In this document: positions 59,289 through 64,000 of the stretch, in pieces
Layout of the letters: the number at the start of each line of letters is the position of its first letter
How positions within the stretch are numbered: the stretch's first letter is position 1
Assembly (NCBI RefSeq): GCF_052115445.1
Contig: NZ_JBFRGR010000020.1
Coordinates: forward strand, 1-64,000
DNA from: Paenibacillus_E sp052115445
GTDB taxonomy: Bacteria; Bacillota; Bacilli; Paenibacillales; NBRC-103111
Direction: 5' to 3'
Length of the DNA stretch: 64,000 nt
Program-made: the position numbers and the translations under genes
The notes under the pieces: generated by a model
Database searches by the model: none
Told to the model about the DNA's origin: nothing
Seen by the model: the letters and a program-made list of their open reading frames with translations, nothing else

Positions 59289-60056
59289 ATGAATATCCTT
59301 GTTTTGTTAAAGCAAACCTTTGATACGGAAGAGAAGATCGTGATCCAGAATGGGCAGATCAGTGAGGATGGCGTCAAATTCATTATCAATCCGTATGATG
59401 AGTATGCAATTGAAGAAGCTGTGAAATGGAAAGAGGACGTTGGCGGCGAAGTAACTGTCCTGACGTTTGGCCCTGAACGGGTCGAGAGTGCACTGCGCAC
59501 GGCATTGGCGATGGGAGCGGATCATGCAGTTCTCATCGAGCAAAATGAAAGGGATTGTGATGAAACCAGTGTTGCCAAGTGGTTGGCGGCGGTGATTCGG
59601 AATCGAAGCTATGATCTAATTATCGGAGGGAATATGTCCGTCGATGCAGGAGCCGGTCAGGTGGCGCTTCGTGTTGCCGAAGAACTGGGGATAGCACATG
59701 TTTCTACCATTACCCGTTTATCGATCACTGACAAGAAGGCGACCATCGAGCGCGATGTGGAAGGCGATGTGGAAACCGTTGAAGTTTCCTTACCTGTGCT
59801 GATAACTGCACAGCAAGGCTTAAATGAACCTCGTTACCCATCCCTGCCGGGAATTATGAAAGCAAAGAAAAAGCCAATAGAGAGAGTGTCGATTGAAGAG
59901 CTTGGCGTTTCTGAGGAAGACTCTCACGCGCGAACGAAGGTCACCCAGCAATATTTGCCGCCGAAAAAGCAGGCAGGACGTGTCCTCCAGGGAGAGATCA
60001 AGGAGCAAGTTGGCAAATTAGTCCAACTGCTACGTACGGAAGATAAGGTCATATAA
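59289..60056 (+). CDS. etfB: Electron transfer flavoprotein, beta subunit
   Basis: A 255-residue ETF beta subunit, AMP-binding partner of EtfA. ATG 59289 follows GGAGGGG; the ATG at 59268 lacks a site. It begins MNILVLLKQTFDTEEKI, has INPYDEYAIEEAVKWKE near residue 35, GGNMSVDAGAGQVALRVAEELG near residue 117 in pieces, and the recognition-loop region near 190 (RYPSLPGIMKAKKKPIE). It takes electrons from the flavin dehydrogenase, presumably the one at 55542. It is located 16 bases before etfA. Confidence 0.92.
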   Translation: MNILVLLKQTFDTEEKIVIQNGQISEDGVKFIINPYDEYAIEEAVKWKEDVGGEVTVLTFGPERVESALRTALAMGADHAVLIEQNERDCDETSVAKWLAAVIRNRSYDLIIGGNMSVDAGAGQVALRVAEELGIAHVSTITRLSITDKKATIERDVEGDVETVEVSLPVLITAQQGLNEPRYPSLPGIMKAKKKPIERVSIEELGVSEEDSHARTKVTQQYLPPKKQAGRVLQGEIKEQVGKLVQLLRTEDKVI

Positions 60057-60072
60057 GGGGGAGGGAGAAAAA

Positions 60073-61050
60073 GTGGAAAGAAAAGTTCTCGTGCTAACGG
60101 AAGTAAAAGAGGGTAAATTACGCCAGGTTTCCTTGGAGGCTTTAACAGTAGCTCAGCAAATCGCAGGGGGCGGAGAAATTGTCGCTGCCCTTTTTGAGAC
60201 CGATCCGAATGCCTATATTCCGGAAATTTCTCGCTATGGAGCAGACAAGCTTTATGTCAGTTCAGATGCGAGTTTATCGGTCTATACGACAGATGCTTAC
60301 ATGCAAGCGCTCGTTCAATTAATTGCTGAGGTACAGCCGGATGCAATTCTCATGGGCCATACAGCTATTTGGAAGGATCTGGCTCCGAGATTGGCAGCTA
60401 GATTGGGAGAGGGTCTCGTTACGGATTGTACAGGGGTAGAGCTCGTGGATCATCATATCGTGTTTATCCGACCGATTTACTCAGGGAAGGCCTTCCAAAA
60501 GAAGATATTTAATGAAGGAATTATTTTTGCTACGCTGCGTTCGAATAACTTCGCAACCAAAGAGTCGCCCAAAACAGTGGATGTGATTTCCTTTCATCCA
60601 ACCATCACAGATTTACGCACGATCGTCAAAGAAGTCGTAAGGAAAGCTGCCGGGGGAGTCGATTTAAGCGAAGCGAAAGTGATCATCTCCGGCGGGCGCG
60701 GAGTAAAAAATGCTGAAGGCTTCAAACCGCTGCAAGAGCTGGCTGAAATTTTAGGAGGAGCAGTAGGGGCATCTCGTGGTGCCTGCGATGCTGACTATTG
60801 CGACTATTCCTTGCAGATCGGACAAACTGGAAAAGTGGTAACACCAGACCTCTATTTTGCTTGTGGGATTTCCGGCGCTATTCAACATTTAGCGGGGATG
60901 TCCAATTCCAAAGTGATTGTGGCGATAAATAAAGATCCCGAAGCACCAATTTTTCAGGTGGCTGACTACGGAATTGTAGGAGATTTAGCTGATGTTGTCC
61001 CCTTACTAACCGATGAATTCAGAAAAATTTTGCAGGGTGCAACGAACTGA
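60073..61050 (+). CDS. etfA: Electron transfer flavoprotein, alpha subunit
   Basis: A 325-residue ETF alpha subunit. GTG 60073 follows GGGGGAGGGAG. The FAD-binding C-terminal domain is unmistakable: ISGGRGVKNAEGF near residue 207, LGGAVGASRGACDADYC near 230, QIGQTGKVVTPDLYFACGISGAIQH spanning about 253-278 in pieces, and INKDPEAPIFQVADYGIVGD near 292. It passes electrons on to the iron-sulfur oxidoreductase encoded next. Confidence 0.94.
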   Translation: MERKVLVLTEVKEGKLRQVSLEALTVAQQIAGGGEIVAALFETDPNAYIPEISRYGADKLYVSSDASLSVYTTDAYMQALVQLIAEVQPDAILMGHTAIWKDLAPRLAARLGEGLVTDCTGVELVDHHIVFIRPIYSGKAFQKKIFNEGIIFATLRSNNFATKESPKTVDVISFHPTITDLRTIVKEVVRKAAGGVDLSEAKVIISGGRGVKNAEGFKPLQELAEILGGAVGASRGACDADYCDYSLQIGQTGKVVTPDLYFACGISGAIQHLAGMSNSKVIVAINKDPEAPIFQVADYGIVGDLADVVPLLTDEFRKILQGATN

Positions 61051-61076
61051 TTAGCTGATGTAAAGGAGGTAGTGAA

Positions 61077-63110
61077 GTGTTAGCATTGTTGAATTTTGTA
61101 GCCTTCATTGCTGTAACCGGATATGCTGTTTATTTATTTTATCAGCTTGTGTATAGCCGTGTAATGTTCATCAAATTAGGGAAACCGTCCAATTTAAAGC
61201 AGGATATGGGCATCCGTATCCAGGAGTTCATGGTCAATGTATTGGGTCAGAGGAAGCTGTTTAAGGATTCCAAAAGCGGTGTGATGCATTTCATTATGTT
61301 CTACGGCTTTTTGATTCTGCAATTGGGAGCTATTGAATTAATTCTCAAGGGCTTTTTCAAAGGCTTTGAATTTCCGCTTGGTACGGCACACGCCTATTTC
61401 AGCGTAAGTCAGGAAATAACCGTGTTTCTAATTTTGCTAGCGGTGATGTATGCCTTTTATCGCCGCTATGTGGAAAAGCTGCCTCGTTTAAAGAGAGGGT
61501 TAAAGTCCGGCCTTGTCATCATTTTCCTTACGACTCTCATGATATCCGTTGTGATGAGTCTTGCATTTGAGCAGCTTTGGCTGGGGAAAGAGGCAAGTAC
61601 GCATACGCCGTTCTCTTCCGCTATTGCTTCGCTGTTTACAGGAATCAGTCAGGGGTCGGCGGGAACGCTGTTTTATACATGTTGGTGGCTTCATTTGCTG
61701 ACATTGCTTTCGTTTCTCGTCTATGTCCCGCAGTCCAAGCATGCTCACCTAATGTTTGCGCCTGTGAACGTTATGATGAGGGATACGAAGCCTGTGGGCA
61801 AGCTGACTACCATTGATTTTGAGGATGAAACACAGGAAACCTACGGAGCTGGCAAGATTGAAGATTTTAAACAGAATCAACTGGTCGATTTGTTTGCGTG
61901 CGTGGAGTGCGGCCGTTGTACGAATATGTGTCCTGCATCCGGCACAGGCAAGACATTGTCTCCGATGGATTTAATCGTCAAAATGCGCGATCACTTGACG
62001 AAAAAGGGAGCTGTCGTCACTTCCCGAACACCTTGGATACCGGGCTTCGCGCCTAAGCACATCCATGGGGCAGCTTCTTCAGAGATTGCGGAAATGCCCA
62101 ATTTAATTGGAGATGTCATTACGGAAGAGGAGCTATGGGCTTGCACGACGTGCCGGAACTGTGAAGACCAGTGTCCAGTTGCCAATGAACATGTCGAGAA
62201 AATTGTTGATATGCGCCGGTACCTGGTCTTAACGGAAGGAAGAATGCCGCATGAGGCCACGCGCTACTTCCAAAATATCGAACGTCAAAGCAATCCATGG
62301 GGTATCAACCGCAAGGAACGCATCAAATGGCGTGAAGGACGCGAAGATATTGTTGTGCCAACAGTCAATGAAGTGGAAGATTTTGAATACCTCTTCTTTG
62401 TTGGTTCCATGGGCTCCTTTGATAATCGGAGTCAAAAAATTGCCCAAGCGTTTGCCAAAATCATGAATGTAGCGGGAGTCAAGTTTGCGATTTTGGGTAA
62501 TGAGGAGAAAAACTCGGGCGATACGGCTCGCCGTATGGGGAATGAATTTCTATTCCAGCAGCTATGCCGTGAAAATATTGCCAATTTCCAAGCTTATAAC
62601 GTCAAGAAAATTGTGACAATCTGCGCGCATACCTATAATACCTTTAAACATGAGTATCCTGAATTTGGTTTGGAGGCTGAGGTCTATCACCATACGGAAT
62701 TCATTCTAAAGCTGATCAAGGATGGCCGCATTCAGCCGATGAAGGAAGTCAACGAAGCGATTGCTTATCATGATTCCTGCTATATCGGCCGTTACAATGA
62801 CATATACGATATTCCGCGTCAGATCTTACAGTCTATTCCAGGTGTACAGGTATTGGAAATGGAGCGTAATAAACAAGATGCCATGTGCTGCGGAGCGGGT
62901 GGCGGCATGATGTGGTTGGAGGAAAGTCAAGGAAAACGGGTTAACATTGAGCGTACAGAACAGGCCTTGCGATTGAATCCGACTACCATTGGAAGCAACT
63001 GTCCTTACTGTTTGACCATGATGAACGATGGTATCAAATCCAAGGAAGCCGAAGGGCAAGTGAAAGCATTAGACATTGCTGAGATCGTGGAAATTTCACT
63101 TGTGAGCTAA
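61077..63110 (+). CDS. Membrane Fe-S ETF:menaquinone oxidoreductase (FadF/HdrD type)
   Basis: A 677-residue membrane iron-sulfur oxidoreductase. GTG 61077 follows AAAGGAGGT. The N-terminal 240 residues hold about five or six membrane helices of NarI type, probably binding haem b. Two [4Fe-4S] motifs follow: CVECGRCTNMCP near residue 280 and CTTCRNCEDQCP near residue 360. The C-terminal half has the CCG domains of heterodisulfide reductase subunit D, with CCGAGGGMMW near residue 605. This architecture is that of B. subtilis FadF (YwjF) and of the ETF:menaquinone oxidoreductases described in other bacteria. Beside etfBA, it most likely hands ETF electrons to menaquinone. Confidence 0.88.
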   Translation: MLALLNFVAFIAVTGYAVYLFYQLVYSRVMFIKLGKPSNLKQDMGIRIQEFMVNVLGQRKLFKDSKSGVMHFIMFYGFLILQLGAIELILKGFFKGFEFPLGTAHAYFSVSQEITVFLILLAVMYAFYRRYVEKLPRLKRGLKSGLVIIFLTTLMISVVMSLAFEQLWLGKEASTHTPFSSAIASLFTGISQGSAGTLFYTCWWLHLLTLLSFLVYVPQSKHAHLMFAPVNVMMRDTKPVGKLTTIDFEDETQETYGAGKIEDFKQNQLVDLFACVECGRCTNMCPASGTGKTLSPMDLIVKMRDHLTKKGAVVTSRTPWIPGFAPKHIHGAASSEIAEMPNLIGDVITEEELWACTTCRNCEDQCPVANEHVEKIVDMRRYLVLTEGRMPHEATRYFQNIERQSNPWGINRKERIKWREGREDIVVPTVNEVEDFEYLFFVGSMGSFDNRSQKIAQAFAKIMNVAGVKFAILGNEEKNSGDTARRMGNEFLFQQLCRENIANFQAYNVKKIVTICAHTYNTFKHEYPEFGLEAEVYHHTEFILKLIKDGRIQPMKEVNEAIAYHDSCYIGRYNDIYDIPRQILQSIPGVQVLEMERNKQDAMCCGAGGGMMWLEESQGKRVNIERTEQALRLNPTTIGSNCPYCLTMMNDGIKSKEAEGQVKALDIAEIVEISLVS

Positions 63111-63136
63111 AAAAATTAAGAAGGGAGCTCTAAGCC

Positions 63137-64000
63137 ATGAACAAGACAAAAAAATTCAAAGAACTGCTGCGAGAACCAGGTACATTTATTTTGCCTGGGG
63201 CGTATGATGCCTTGTCAGCTAGATTAATAGAAGGAATAGGATTTAAGGCCATATACGCCACGGGTGCTGGTATATCCAATGCTCAATTAGGGTGGGCGGA
63301 TGTTGGACTAACCACTTTAAAGGAAGTAGTAGAAATCGTAACGCGAATGGCCGATGTTACCACAGTTCCTATCGTTGTGGATATAGATACGGGATTCGGA
63401 AATGCGATTAATGTGATACGTACAGTGCGAGAGTTTGAAAGAGCCGGAGCGGCTGCCATTCAAATGGAGGACCAGGTTTCACCCAAGAAATGTGGGCATT
63501 TCACAGGGAAGCAGGTTATCTCAAAAGAAGAAATGGTTAATAAAATTAGGGCAATCGTAGATACAAGGCAAGACGAAAATTTATCAATCATTGCGCGTAC
63601 AGATGCATTAGCCGTAAATGGGATCGATGATGCTTTAGAAAGGGCACATGCATATTCCGAGGCTGGTGCTGATATTATTTTTGTTGAAGCTCCTACCACG
63701 ATTGAACAATTGAAACAAATCACAAGCTCTTTGAAAGGAATACCTCAGGTTATCAATCTTGTGGAGGGTGGAAAAACCCCGCTTATTTCTTTAAATGAAG
63801 CAGAGGAAATTGGTTTTAAAATCATGCTTTGCGCGAATACGGTTCTTCGTTCTGCCATTAAAGGAATCAATGAATCTCTGAAAATACTACATAAAGAGGG
63901 CTCACACAAGAATGTATTGGAATTGATTTGTACGTGGGAAGAGAGACAATCTCTATTTCAACTCAATCAGATCAATGAATGGGAAAACAAGTATTTGCGT
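63137..64000 (+). CDS. Isocitrate lyase/PEP mutase family enzyme, cut by window end
   Basis: An open frame of 288 residues runs off the end of the window without a stop; ATG 63137 follows AAGGGAG. FILPGAYDALSARLIEGIG starts the barrel, DIDTGFGNA near residue 80 holds the metal-binding Asp residues, and EDQVSPKKCGH near residue 112 holds the lyase-type catalytic Cys motif (KKCGH, compare KRCGH of 2-methylisocitrate lyase). It is therefore more likely a C-C lyase, such as a methylisocitrate- or dimethylmalate-lyase relative, than a phosphonate mutase. It follows the quinone oxidoreductase by 26 bases and is probably part of the operon. Confidence 0.85.
   Translation, partial: MNKTKKFKELLREPGTFILPGAYDALSARLIEGIGFKAIYATGAGISNAQLGWADVGLTTLKEVVEIVTRMADVTTVPIVVDIDTGFGNAINVIRTVREFERAGAAAIQMEDQVSPKKCGHFTGKQVISKEEMVNKIRAIVDTRQDENLSIIARTDALAVNGIDDALERAHAYSEAGADIIFVEAPTTIEQLKQITSSLKGIPQVINLVEGGKTPLISLNEAEEIGFKIMLCANTVLRSAIKGINESLKILHKEGSHKNVLELICTWEERQSLFQLNQINEWENKYLR

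Noticed and set aside
1..64000. CRISPR arrays, tRNA or rRNA genes, prophage or secondary-metabolite genes
   Set aside because: No regularly spaced repeats, no tRNA-like clover leaf ends and no such gene families were seen.

Overview
The window reads as the chromosome of a Gram-positive Bacillales bacterium, probably Paenibacillaceae or a relative. The indicators are strong AGGAGG ribosome binding sites, frequent TTG/GTG starts, a YesM/YesN-type sensor and AraC response regulator, CcpA-type cre boxes, an SR1P-like peptide and a CcpN-like operator. The first base falls exactly on the terminal inverted repeat of an insertion sequence, and 12 isolated N bases are scattered through the window, so this looks like a draft contig that starts at a repeat.

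Layout. (1) 1-9.6 kb: a frameshifted IS, two sugar-type ABC permeases without a binding protein, a MarR-MFS efflux pair and a two-component system. (2) 9.7-20.2 kb, pyruvate/PEP metabolism: a pckA remnant, a GapB-like dehydrogenase overlapping an SR1P-like peptide gene, pyruvate phosphate dikinase 1 with a deleted copy of its regulator, gene debris, then an HpaB-family monooxygenase with dikinase 2 and an intact regulator. (3) 20.2-27 kb: a soluble chemoreceptor-like protein, a cytosine-deaminase-like amidohydrolase, an aromatic-acid MFS porter, an NCS2 permease and two Crp/FNR-type regulators. (4) 27.2-37.1 kb: one operon with every step from anthranilate through 3-hydroxyanthranilate to pyruvate and acetyl-CoA, laid out like the anthranilate cluster characterised in Geobacillus thermodenitrificans NG80-2. 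(5) 37.2-49.9 kb: TetR repressor, kynureninase, amino-acid permease and alanine dehydrogenase, then a second amidohydrolase with an oligopeptide-type ABC transporter, a kynureninase fragment and a second, paralogous TetR gene. (6) 50-64 kb: an MFS porter, an XylR_N-V4R-PucR type regulator, and an operon with a C-C bond hydrolase, extradiol dioxygenase, FAD dehydrogenase, HsaA-like monooxygenase, FAH-family enzyme, EtfB, EtfA, an iron-sulfur ETF:quinone oxidoreductase and an isocitrate-lyase-family enzyme cut by the window end.

How it fits together. Kynurenine is split by KynU into anthranilate and alanine; alanine goes to pyruvate by alanine dehydrogenase, and anthranilate is hydroxylated and meta-cleaved to pyruvate plus acetyl-CoA. 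The dikinases can turn that pyruvate into PEP, and GapB would carry it up gluconeogenesis.

The most striking regulatory signal is a palindrome GTTAA-N4-TTAAC (up to one mismatch) found before four transcription units: monooxygenase 1, amidohydrolase 1, the NCS2 permease and monooxygenase 2 with its operon. In all four the site centre lies exactly 32 bp from the centre of a good -10 box, the geometry expected of class II activation by a Crp/FNR protein, and two such regulators sit in the middle of the group. A second, separate operator (TGACA-N3-TGTCA type) links the kynureninase unit and the amidohydrolase 2/ABC unit and is a candidate site for the TetR protein. The 53.7-64 kb operon is the least familiar part: it combines meta-cleavage enzymes with a dehydrogenase and its own electron-transfer chain to quinone, and its substrate is unknown.
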